Source: Candidatus Saccharicenans sp. (lineage in GTDB: Bacteria; Acidobacteriota; Aminicenantia; Aminicenantales; Saccharicenantaceae). Taken from it: a stretch of DNA of 54,841 nt. The notes beneath the pieces were generated by a model. The model did no database searches, was not told the origin of the DNA, and saw only the letters and a program-made list of their open reading frames with translations. Location: NCBI GenBank assembly GCA_030018265.1, contig JASEFX010000015.1, forward strand, positions 1 to 54,841, read 5' to 3'. Both the position numbers and the translations under genes were made by a program. Below, piece after piece: positions 42,700-50,420 of the stretch (positions are counted from its first letter, which is position 1; each line of letters begins with the position of its first letter).

Positions 42700-44445
42700 T
42701 CAGGAAGCAGCGGGTGTTGAAGCCTTCTGTCTGGAAAAAGTTTTTACAAAAAGAAAAACCACCCCGACCGCCAGTCCGAGCAGAACGGCATCTGCCGTCA
42801 GAAGAACATAATTCTTTTTTTCCAGATAAGACCTCATCAGAATAATCAACGAAGCTATGGTGGTTATCAGCATAAACACGCCCGGGATTATGGTAAACCA
42901 GTTGGGTTTTCGGCGAAGAAGCAGCCAGGCTGAAACCGCAAACAGCGTCAGAGCCGCCAGCAACTGATTGGCCGTGCCGAAAATCGGCCAGAGCACATTA
43001 AAAGCGTTGGAATAAGCGAGAATCCACATCAGGATCACCGCCAGTCCGGAATTCACCCAGTAGTTTTTTAGCAGGCTGGGCGGATTCTTGAAGACTATCA
43101 ACCACAGCTCTTCGAAAAGATACCGATTCAACCTGACGGCCGCATCCAGGGTGGTCACCACAAACCCTTCCACCTGCAGGATGCCAAAAATCGTTCCCAG
43201 CGCCACGGGGATTCCCAGACCCATGTTCAGCATATGCCCCACCGCCAGAGAAAACCCGAGAATCGGGTTGGACTTAACCGCCGGGTCGAGCGGCCAGACG
43301 ATGGATTTATAGTCGCCAAAATTCAGCGCTGCTCCGACCGCCAGAACCACGCAAACCGCCAGAACCGACTCCAGCAACATCGCGTTGTAACCTATCCGGC
43401 GGGCATCCTTTTCGTTCGGCAGCTGCTTGCAGGTTGTTCCGCCGGCCACCAGCGCGTGAAACCCGGAAATGGCTCCACAGGCGATCGTGCAGAACATCAT
43501 CGGCCAGATAAGACCGAGATGCTGAATTCCTTCCTGCAGGTTAAAAGCTGGTATCGAGACTTTCAGCCCGTGGATTCCGGTGGAAAACACTGACAGCACG
43601 AGTAGAATTATTCCGCCGTACAGAATCTGGACGTTTATAAAATCTCTTGGTTGCAGGATAACCCAGACCGGGACTCCGGCGGCAATCAGCACATATAAGG
43701 AAATAATAATCATCCAGGTCCTCTGGTTAAGAGTTACCGGATAGTGAATTCCGGCAATAACTGAAATCACCCCGATGGCCAGCGCCAGAAGATAGGCGAT
43801 CGAAGTTTGCATCCTCTTCCTGTAAAGCAACCAGCCAAGGATCGGCGAGAATAGTGTGATGATGATCACTGAAGTGGAAGCGATGCCTCCGATACGCCCC
43901 ATGACCACGCCGTCTACAACAACCGTCTTAAGAAAGGTTTCCCCCTCCCTGACACCGATTTTGGCCAGCGGCCAGAGAGAGGTCAGAGAGATGGCTGTGG
44001 CGTTCAGAAAAGAAGAAGTAACCAGCACGATCATCACAATGGTGAAACCGATGAACAGGTTAAAACCGGCTGATCCCAGGGTTTTACGGGCCACCTCAGC
44101 CATAGACCTGCCCCCCTCTCTTATACTGACAAAAAGAGCAGTGTAATCGTGAACCGCTCCGATAAAAATGCCCCCCAGGACAATCCACAGCCAGGCCGGA
44201 ACATAGCCATAAAGCAGAGCCATCGTCGGCCCGAGAATTGGTCCGGCTCCGGCTATGGCTGAAAAATGATGGGCGAAAACCACATAATTCTTCGTCGGCA
44301 CATAATCACGTCCGTCATTGCAGGTGACGGCCGGAGTCGGGTTATTCGGGTCCTCGCCGATTTTCCGGGCGATATAACCCGCATAAAAACGGCTGGCAAA
44401 AACAAAAAGAATAACAGCTATGAACAGCAAAAAGAGGACATTCAT
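42700..44445 (-). CDS. cstA: Carbon starvation protein CstA (peptide/pyruvate transporter family)
   Basis: 581 residues with many membrane segments. Conserved motifs include NYVVFAHHFSAIAGAGPILGPT and GGIFIGAVHDYTALFVSIREGGRS. CstA relatives move peptides or pyruvate across the inner membrane. GGGAGG precedes the ATG at 44445. It is shorter than E. coli CstA, lacking part of the C-terminal region. It follows the TIGR04076 gene by 82 bp on the same strand, which suggests one operon. Confidence 0.93.
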   Translation of the reverse strand: MNVLFLLFIAVILFVFASRFYAGYIARKIGEDPNNPTPAVTCNDGRDYVPTKNYVVFAHHFSAIAGAGPILGPTMALLYGYVPAWLWIVLGGIFIGAVHDYTALFVSIREGGRSMAEVARKTLGSAGFNLFIGFTIVMIVLVTSSFLNATAISLTSLWPLAKIGVREGETFLKTVVVDGVVMGRIGGIASTSVIIITLFSPILGWLLYRKRMQTSIAYLLALAIGVISVIAGIHYPVTLNQRTWMIIISLYVLIAAGVPVWVILQPRDFINVQILYGGIILLVLSVFSTGIHGLKVSIPAFNLQEGIQHLGLIWPMMFCTIACGAISGFHALVAGGTTCKQLPNEKDARRIGYNAMLLESVLAVCVVLAVGAALNFGDYKSIVWPLDPAVKSNPILGFSLAVGHMLNMGLGIPVALGTIFGILQVEGFVVTTLDAAVRLNRYLFEELWLIVFKNPPSLLKNYWVNSGLAVILMWILAYSNAFNVLWPIFGTANQLLAALTLFAVSAWLLLRRKPNWFTIIPGVFMLITTIASLIILMRSYLEKKNYVLLTADAVLLGLAVGVVFLFVKTFSRQKASTPAAS

Positions 44446-44527
44446 CGGGTCCTCCCGTCAGGAAAATAGACAGGGATATACCACAGACCCGAAAAAAAAA
44501 TCAAAGAGCCAGCGGTGCCGGAAGGAA

Positions 44528-44800
44528 TCAGTCGATAACCGTTACCCTGAATTTAACACCTCTGGGATCCGGGCAGGTCAGAATCTCTGTTTCGGCAATC
44601 CAGTCATCCTGAGGCAACTCGTCCTGGCGCTGTTTGGCAGTAAGGAAAGGAAACAAGCTGTTAAGGGCATAAAGACATACTTTTTTCCCTTCAGGGATCT
44701 CCAGCAAACCCTCTCCCCGGATGAAAAAGCAGTCGCCGACCTTATGCCGGGCGCCGCAGCGGGAAATTATTTCGACAACTTCAACTTTTAAGTCCTTCAT
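44528..44800 (-). CDS. TIGR04076 family protein
   Basis: 90 residues. CGARHKVGDCFFIRGEGL, VCLYALNSLFPFL and CPDPRGVKF are the hallmark blocks of TIGR04076. Function unknown. AGGAGG precedes the ATG. It lies upstream of cstA. Confidence 0.85.
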   Translation of the reverse strand: MKDLKVEVVEIISRCGARHKVGDCFFIRGEGLLEIPEGKKVCLYALNSLFPFLTAKQRQDELPQDDWIAETEILTCPDPRGVKFRVTVID

Positions 44801-44919
44801 CCCTCCTCCTTTGCTTCTATCATATCCACAACCTTAACAAATTTCAAACAACTGTTGATTCCCGGCCAGAAAAATTGGATAATAACCTCCTGAATTTTCT
44901 TAAAAACGGCTGGTTTTAT

Positions 44920-44948
44920 TTGACAAACACGGCTGTTTGAAATAAAAT
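44920..44948 (+). promoter_or_regulatory. exbD promoter with perfect inverted repeat in spacer
   Basis: TTGACA (44920-44925), 17 bases, TAAAAT (44943-44948). Within the spacer and -35 lies CAAACA (44924-44929)-CGGC-TGTTTG (44934-44939), a perfect inverted repeat. That is an operator-like position for a repressor. Confidence 0.75.
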
Positions 44949-44977
44949 CAAACCTTAATAACATAAAGGAGGATAGT

Positions 44978-45364
44978 ATGGCGAAAGCTGAACCCAATGT
45001 CGTTCCGCTGTGCGATGTATTGCTCGTTCTGTTGATCATTTTCATGGTTATCACACCCATGGTTCAGATGGGTATCGACGCCAAGCTGCCCGAAGTTCAG
45101 GCAGAAGGAAAAGGCGGACAGGATCCCAACGTTATCGTCCTGACTGTCAAGAAAAACGACCAGGTTGAAATACAGAGGAACCCCCTCGAACTCAGACTCC
45201 TGCTGGAAGAGCTCCGTCGTCTGTATTCCACCCGCCAGGATAAAACCATCTTCATCCGGGCTGATGCCAAGCTGCCTTTCAGCAAAATTGTCGAAGTGCT
45301 GGACATCTGCAAAGGAGCCGGCATAGAAACGCTGGCCATCATCCCTGAGAAATTCGAAGAATAA
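44978..45364 (+). CDS. ExbD/TolR family biopolymer transport protein (orphan)
   Basis: 128 residues. One membrane helix contains the key Asp of the family (PNVVPLCDVLLVLLIIFMVI), followed by a periplasmic domain ending ETLAIIPEKFEE. ExbD and TolR use the proton gradient with ExbB or TolQ to energise TonB or TolA. No ExbB/TolQ gene is next to it. AAAGGAGG precedes the ATG. A terminator follows, so it is probably transcribed alone. Confidence 0.9.
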   Translation: MAKAEPNVVPLCDVLLVLLIIFMVITPMVQMGIDAKLPEVQAEGKGGQDPNVIVLTVKKNDQVEIQRNPLELRLLLEELRRLYSTRQDKTIFIRADAKLPFSKIVEVLDICKGAGIETLAIIPEKFEE

Positions 45365-45403
45365 TAGTCGCTCTAAGTTTTTTCCCGTCGCCAACGGAAA
45401 ATT

Positions 45404-45434
45404 AAAAAGGGGCCAGTAAATGGCCCCTTTTTTT
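45404..45434. terminator. Bidirectional terminator between exbD and the acyl-CoA dehydrogenase
   Basis: GGGGCCA (45409-45415) pairs with TGGCCCC (45421-45427) with five A before and seven T after, so it can serve both converging genes. Confidence 0.88.
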
Positions 45435-45452
45435 ATATTTAGCTGGCAGGAC

Positions 45453-46607
45453 TTATTTCTGGATTATCGGGCCGATAACTTCCCGCGAAATCACCAGCCG
45501 CTGAATTTCATTTGTTCCTTCGTATATCTGGAGCAGCTTGGCGTCGCGCACTAGTTTCTCCAGCGGATAGTCTTTCATGTAACCATACCCGCCGAGAATC
45601 TGAAGAGCTTCCAGCGTCGCCCACATCGCCAGGTCCGAACCGAAACATTTCGCCATGGCCGAATAAATCCCGCTTGGTTTACCCTGATCCACCATCCAGG
45701 CCGCCTTCCAGACAAGAAGTCTGGCGGCTTCTATTTCGATGGCCATCTGGGCAATCTTGAAGGCAATTGCCTGAAAGGTGGCAATCGGTTTCCCGAACTG
45801 CACCCGCGTTTTGGCATACTCCACCGCATACTCCAGAGCTGCCCGGGCCACCCCCACGCCGGCCGCACCGACAGCTGCTCTCGTCCGGTCAAAAGTCTTC
45901 ATGGCAATCAGAAATCCCTGTCCTACCCTTCCGAGAACATTCTCGGCTGGAACCCGAACATCTTCAAAGAAAATCTCGGCCGTGTTCGAGGCCCTCTGCC
46001 CCATTTTATCTTCAATCTTGCCTATGGTGATGCCAGGAGTTTCCCGGGGAACCAGGAACGCAGTAATCCCGCGGGCTCCTTTCTCCGGAGCGGCGTTGGC
46101 AAAAACCACATAAAGGCTGGCCACTCCTCCGTTGGTGATGAAACATTTTGACCCGTTGATCACATAATCAGATCCGTCTTTCCGGGCAATGGTCTTGATG
46201 GCTGAGGTGTCCGAGCCGGCCTCTCTCTCAGTCAGACAATAAGAGGCAAAACCCATCTTCCGGGTGAACGGCGTGAGGAATTTTTGTTTCTGCTCTTCGG
46301 TTCCGAACAGAATGATCGGCGTAAAAGCCAGGGAATTGGCCATCATCGTGGTGTACATCCCGGCGCATCCCCAGGCCAGCTCTTCGGAAATGATGGCCAT
46401 CTCCAGATCGCTCAAACCACCGCCTCCGTATTCCACCGGAATATTGCAGGTGAGGAACCCGGCTTCAAAGGCTTTCTGCATGACATCTTCCGGAAACTTC
46501 TCTTCGCGGTCGTAATAGGCGGCTTTGGGCCTCATTTCCTTCTCGGCGAAGGAATGGGCCATTTCCTGCAGGGCTTTAAGTTCTTCAGTTAACTCAAACG
46601 AAATCAC
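45453..46607 (-). CDS. Acyl-CoA dehydrogenase
   Basis: 384 residues of the usual FAD flavoprotein size. Conserved blocks: ASYCLTEREAGSDTSAI, GSKCFITNGG, GGYGYMKDYPLEKLVRDAKLLQIYEGTNEIQRLVISR (catalytic Glu in YEGTNE, described by position about 360-375). It oxidises acyl-CoA to enoyl-CoA, in beta-oxidation or branched-chain amino acid degradation. The start is GTG at 46607 with GAGAGG upstream. No thiolase or ETF gene is adjacent. The promoter is at 46671-46699. Confidence 0.93.
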   Translation of the reverse strand: MISFELTEELKALQEMAHSFAEKEMRPKAAYYDREEKFPEDVMQKAFEAGFLTCNIPVEYGGGGLSDLEMAIISEELAWGCAGMYTTMMANSLAFTPIILFGTEEQKQKFLTPFTRKMGFASYCLTEREAGSDTSAIKTIARKDGSDYVINGSKCFITNGGVASLYVVFANAAPEKGARGITAFLVPRETPGITIGKIEDKMGQRASNTAEIFFEDVRVPAENVLGRVGQGFLIAMKTFDRTRAAVGAAGVGVARAALEYAVEYAKTRVQFGKPIATFQAIAFKIAQMAIEIEAARLLVWKAAWMVDQGKPSGIYSAMAKCFGSDLAMWATLEALQILGGYGYMKDYPLEKLVRDAKLLQIYEGTNEIQRLVISREVIGPIIQK

Positions 46608-46670
46608 CTTGCACCTCTCTCCATAAATTTTATTTAATTATTCCTTAACATGACTTGAATAATTCGCTTT

Positions 46671-46699
46671 TTTATAATTTATTGAGCGTTTTTTGTCAA
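46671..46699 (-). promoter_or_regulatory. Promoter of the acyl-CoA dehydrogenase gene
   Basis: On the minus strand TTGACA (46699-46694), 17 bases, TATAAA (46676-46671), 64 bp before the GTG start. Confidence 0.75.
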
Positions 46700-46960
46700 C
46701 CCAGAAAAACGACACAGGATTGTTGTTCTTCAAAGGAGCAGCTGACAGAATCGGCAGCAGATTTTCAGTTTTTCTCTTAAAACTATTCTTCTGATAAGAG
46801 AAACAGACAGGCCGGACCTGAAGAAATTTTTTTTTTTTTTGACCGCCCGACCATTTCAGAAGAAAGAAAAAGTGCCTGAACAACAGAAAGATTTTTTTTA
46901 AAAATAATCGCCTGAAATAAGTATCCCGCCCGATTGAAAAATCACCTTGCTTATTATATA

Positions 46961-46981
46961 AAATTTTTCCATGAAAAATTT
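46961..46981. promoter_or_regulatory. AT-rich inverted repeat upstream of the DUF1015 gene
   Basis: AAATTTTTC (46961-46969) and GAAAAATTT (46973-46981) are perfect arms around CAT, 29 bp before the start codon. Could be an operator or chance in AT-rich DNA. Confidence 0.3.
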
Positions 46982-47010
46982 AAGTCATATTTACCGAAAG
47001 GAATCATAAA

Positions 47011-48354
47011 ATGAAAAAATTTGAATCGCTCGGTATGGCTATCAGTAAAATTCTTCTTCCGGCGGAAAACATCGACCTGCAAAAATGGGCGGTGATTGCC
47101 TGCGATCAGTACACATCTGAACCCGAATACTGGCACAGGGTAGAAGAATTCGTCGGCAACGCTCCGTCCACCCTTCATCTTATTTACCCGGAAGTCTATC
47201 TCAATTCCCCCGACAGTGAGAGCCGGATTGCCCGCATTCAGAGAACGATGAAAGACTACCTCAAGCGGGGTCTTTTCCGGGAAATTTCCGGGATGGTCTA
47301 TGTCGAAAGAGAAACTGCTCATGGCTGGCGTCGCGGGCTTCTTTTCTGTCTGGACCTTGAAGCTTATGATTACCGTCAGGGAGCCACCAGCCTCATCCGG
47401 GCAACCGAGGGCACCATCCTGGAAAGAATTCCGCCAAGGGTCAGGATAAGAGAAGGCGCCGTACTCGAAATCCCTCATATAATGATTCTCATCGATGACC
47501 CGCTTAACCTGGTTATCGGACCGGCCACCGACCACCGTCAGGATCTGTCACCGCTTTATGACTTAGAACTAATGTTTGATTCCGGACGACTCCGCGGTTT
47601 TTTAGTAAACCAGCCGGATGTGGAAAAAATGATTCTGGATGGCTTGAGCCGTCTGGCCAGCCAGAAAGAATTTCAGAAAAGATACGAAGTTCCCGAGGGC
47701 ACTCCCCTGCTCCTTTTTGCCGTCGGCGATGGCAACCATTCGCTGGCCACCGCCAGAACCATCTGGGAGAAAGCGAAGGCCGGAACTGCTGACCCGGAAT
47801 TCCTGAAAAATTCTCCCCTGCGTTATGCCCTGGTGGAAGTGGTCAATCTGCACGATGAATCTCTGGTTTTCGAACCGATCCACCGGGTTCTGTTTGAAGT
47901 GCAGCAGCCGGAAAATTTTGAGAAGGAGTTAAGAGAGTTTTTCAAAAACGAGGTTGAAATAACCAGACATGATGACTTTGAGCGGCTGAAAACAAGAGTA
48001 ACCTCCAGCCATGGCCGCGAGCAGGTTTGTGGTTTGATCAAAGAGGATGGATTTTATGAAATTAAATTCCTGAAACCGGCACACAACCTGACAGTCGGCT
48101 CGCTGCAGGCTTTCCTCGACGAATTCCTGAAGAAGAAAAACGCTTCCGGTCTCGATTACGTTCACGGAGATTCTTCCCTGCTTAACCTGAGCCGCAAAAG
48201 CCCGCGCAATTTCGGTTTTTACCTGCCGGCGATGGAAAAAACGCAGCTCTTTCCGACGGTCATCCTCGACGGCGCTCTTCCCAGAAAAACCTTTTCGATG
48301 GGAGAGGCCTGGGAAAAACGGTTTTATCTGGAAGCCAGGAAGCTTGTCGACTGA
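47011..48354 (+). CDS. DUF1015 family protein
   Basis: 447 residues. The family block GDGNHSLATARTIWE is clear, along with WAVIACDQYTSEPEYW near the N-terminus. The length and order match DUF1015. The biochemical function is not firmly known to me. AAAGGA precedes the ATG. The gene converges on the adenylate-kinase-like gene with a palindrome between them. Confidence 0.85.
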   Translation: MKKFESLGMAISKILLPAENIDLQKWAVIACDQYTSEPEYWHRVEEFVGNAPSTLHLIYPEVYLNSPDSESRIARIQRTMKDYLKRGLFREISGMVYVERETAHGWRRGLLFCLDLEAYDYRQGATSLIRATEGTILERIPPRVRIREGAVLEIPHIMILIDDPLNLVIGPATDHRQDLSPLYDLELMFDSGRLRGFLVNQPDVEKMILDGLSRLASQKEFQKRYEVPEGTPLLLFAVGDGNHSLATARTIWEKAKAGTADPEFLKNSPLRYALVEVVNLHDESLVFEPIHRVLFEVQQPENFEKELREFFKNEVEITRHDDFERLKTRVTSSHGREQVCGLIKEDGFYEIKFLKPAHNLTVGSLQAFLDEFLKKKNASGLDYVHGDSSLLNLSRKSPRNFGFYLPAMEKTQLFPTVILDGALPRKTFSMGEAWEKRFYLEARKLVD

Positions 48355-48471
48355 CCGGGGGCTGAAGTTAGATTGTCCTCAGGCATATTTTGAGCGTGGA
48401 AGCAGAAAAAAATCGCTCTCAGGATTATTCTCTGAAGCGCAGCCAGATACACCTTCTTCCGGAGCGAGATG

Positions 48472-48495
48472 ATATATGAATATTTATTCATATAT
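48472..48495. repeat. 24-bp AT-rich palindrome between converging genes
   Basis: ATATATGAATA (48472-48482), TT, TATTCATATAT (48485-48495), a perfect palindrome. It shares the TATATGAA...TTCATATA pattern with 25537-25562 upstream of ltaE. No gene starts next to it, so an operator role is unclear. Confidence 0.45.
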
Positions 48496-48544
48496 TAATC
48501 CTGAATGACGTGCTGTTTTTGCTATTTAATATGCATCACGGGTA

Positions 48545-49249
48545 CTATTTCAGAAGTGCGGCAAATTCTTTTCGGGAAACAAGCTGCTCTTTGAGCTCTT
48601 CCGGAGTCGTTCTCGGCCCGACCTGTAGCTCCAGCACCGGCAGGCCCTCCCGGCGGAGAAATTCCAGCAGCGGTGCGGTTCTCTGGAGATACTGACGGTA
48701 ACGTTTTCTTACAACCTCCGGCTTATCATCCTGACGCCCCCGTCGTTCATCCTGAAGGTTTGTTAAGATTCTTGCCAGGGCCACCTCCTCCGAACACATC
48801 AGATGGACAACCAGGGCGATCGAAAGCAAGCCCTGAAGCCAGAAAAACTGGGAGCTGTGCCTGGGCAGACCGTTGAGGACGACCACGTCCCTGCAGCTGA
48901 TCTTTTTGCGTGCAAAAAAACGAAGCAATATTTTTTTAACCAGCTCCCTGTCCGATTCCTCAAAAAGCGCGGCGGTCTGGAGAGATTTTTTTATTCTGGC
49001 CAGTTCGGCCGGGGTAAAAGTCAGGACTTCACCCTGAACCCGGGAACACTGATTTGAAGAGGCGACATTTCCCTGATTATCATCTTCTCGCCCGCTGTTC
49101 TGGCCGGCGGATGATTCAACTATCTCTCGCAGCTCCCGGCCGAAATCAAAATGCCAGAATTTTTTTTCACCGCTCAGATTCTTCTCTAAATAATCTCCGA
49201 GGGGAGTTTTGCCGGCTCCGGGTGGACCTGAGATCAGGATGGCTTTCAT
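48545..49249 (-). CDS. Adenylate-kinase-like nucleoside monophosphate kinase
   Basis: 234 residues. The P-loop is GPPGAGKTPLG (residues 8-18). NGLPRHSSQFFWL corresponds to the DGFPR region, and GRQDDKPEVVRKRYRQYLQRTAPLL to the conserved R-x-DD and lid-tail helix of adenylate kinases. An Asn/Gly/Ser-rich insertion at about 48-70 (AGQNSGREDDNQGNVASSNQ) is not seen in housekeeping enzymes. The substrate may be AMP or another nucleotide. No strong ribosome site is seen at the ATG 49249. It lies just downstream of tRNA-Arg on the same strand. Confidence 0.75.
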   Translation of the reverse strand: MKAILISGPPGAGKTPLGDYLEKNLSGEKKFWHFDFGRELREIVESSAGQNSGREDDNQGNVASSNQCSRVQGEVLTFTPAELARIKKSLQTAALFEESDRELVKKILLRFFARKKISCRDVVVLNGLPRHSSQFFWLQGLLSIALVVHLMCSEEVALARILTNLQDERRGRQDDKPEVVRKRYRQYLQRTAPLLEFLRREGLPVLELQVGPRTTPEELKEQLVSRKEFAALLK

Positions 49250-49267
49250 AAGTTGAAGGGGAAAGAA

Positions 49268-49341
49268 TGCGCCCGGCAGGGCTCGAACCTGCGGCCTACT
49301 GATTCGTAGTCAGTCGCTCTATCCAACTGAGCTACGGGCGC
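49268..49341 (-). tRNA. tRNA-Arg (ACG)
   Basis: A 74-nt cloverleaf. The acceptor is GCGCCCG with CGGGCGC, discriminator A. The D arm is AGCTCAGTTGGATAGAGC, the anticodon loop CTACGAA sits between CTGA and TCAG, and the T arm contains GGTTCGAGCCC. The A of ACG is likely modified to inosine to read CGU/CGC/CGA. CCA is not encoded (genomic TTC follows), unlike tRNA-Asn in this window. Confidence 0.97.
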
Positions 49342-49415
49342 GCGCATAAAAATTAAGGCGAATTTATATTATCCTATGACGAACAATTTTTCAACCCGTC
49401 GTTAAGACAATAAAC

Positions 49416-50420
49416 CTACTCAATTTTAAGAACTGCCGCGCCGTTGAGAGCGCTGTGCTTGACCGCCTGCAGCGCCCGGTTGGCTTCTTCCAGGGGAAAA
49501 ATCGTTATTTCCGTGGTCACCGGAATATCCGCGGCTATGGTTAAAAACTCGTTTCCGTCCTGGCGTGTGGCGTTGGCCACGCTTTTCAAGCATCTTTCAT
49601 GGTAAAGTTCGCTTTTGTAATCCAGCTCGGGAATCGGGCTCATATAGATTCCGGCCAGGGCCACCGTCCCTCCCCGCTCGATCGCTCTGAGCGCCAGACG
49701 GGCGACTTCCCCGGCCGGAGCAAAAACGATCGCGCCGTCAAGCTTTTCCGGCGGCCGTTCATCCAGCTTCCCGACCCAGACGGCGCCAAGCTCGAGCGCA
49801 TGGCGACGATGTTCGGCGCTGCGAGAGAAAACAAATACCCGGCAGTTCCAGTGCCGGGCCACCTGAATGGTCACATGAGCCGAAGCCCCGAACCCGAAAA
49901 GACCGAGTTTTTGTCCGGGTTTCACCCCGCTCAACCTGAGCGCTCTGTATCCGATGATACCGGCGCAGAGCAGCGGAGCAGCTTTTTCGTCAGGAAAATT
50001 ATCAGGTATTTCGTAGGCGAATTCCTCAGGAACCACCATATACTCGGCATAGCCGCCATCAACCTGATAACCGGTAAACCTGGCCTCGCGGCATAGATTT
50101 TCCCGGCCGCTGCGGCAGAAATGGCAGCGGCCGCAGGTGCTGTAAAGCCAGGCGATTCCCACCCGGCTTCCCTTCCGGAACATGGAAACTTCCTCGCCTG
50201 TCTCCTCCACCGTTCCCACCACCTGATGGCCGGGAATCCGCGGAAGGCTGACGTCCGGGAGTTCTCCTTCGACCGTGTGCAGGTCGGTATGACAGACTCC
50301 ACAGTATCTGACTTTCACCAGAAGCTCCCGGGGTCCGGGTTCCGGCCGATCCACTTCCATGAGTTCCAGCGGGTTCTCTTCCGCCGGCCTGAACTCAGCA
50401 AGCACCATCGCTTTCATCAT
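49416..50420 (-). CDS. Zinc-dependent alcohol dehydrogenase (AdhA-like MDR)
   Basis: 334 residues of the medium-chain dehydrogenase/reductase family. The catalytic zinc ligands are in YCGVCHTDLHTVEG and GHQVVG, and the structural zinc set is STCGRCHFCRSGRENLC. The Rossmann glycine motif is LFGFGASAHV, in place of GxGxxG. It interconverts alcohols and aldehydes. Two Mets begin the gene; the first overlaps the stop of the upstream exonuclease gene (ATGA). GGAGG lies ahead. Confidence 0.92.
   Translation of the reverse strand: MMKAMVLAEFRPAEENPLELMEVDRPEPGPRELLVKVRYCGVCHTDLHTVEGELPDVSLPRIPGHQVVGTVEETGEEVSMFRKGSRVGIAWLYSTCGRCHFCRSGRENLCREARFTGYQVDGGYAEYMVVPEEFAYEIPDNFPDEKAAPLLCAGIIGYRALRLSGVKPGQKLGLFGFGASAHVTIQVARHWNCRVFVFSRSAEHRRHALELGAVWVGKLDERPPEKLDGAIVFAPAGEVARLALRAIERGGTVALAGIYMSPIPELDYKSELYHERCLKSVANATRQDGNEFLTIAADIPVTTEITIFPLEEANRALQAVKHSALNGAAVLKIE

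Larger units (their letters stand above)
46608..47010. other. Divergent intergenic region, 403 bp
   Basis: No coding frame is convincing. It holds the acyl-CoA dehydrogenase promoter (46671-46699, minus), a run of 14 T at 46827-46840, and an inverted repeat AAATTTTTC-CAT-GAAAAATTT at 46961-46981 upstream of the DUF1015 gene. Confidence 0.6.

Noticed and set aside
46638-46883. 81-residue minus frame in the AT-rich gap
   Set aside because: Low-complexity translation of homopolymer runs with no motif; the interval contains a promoter instead.
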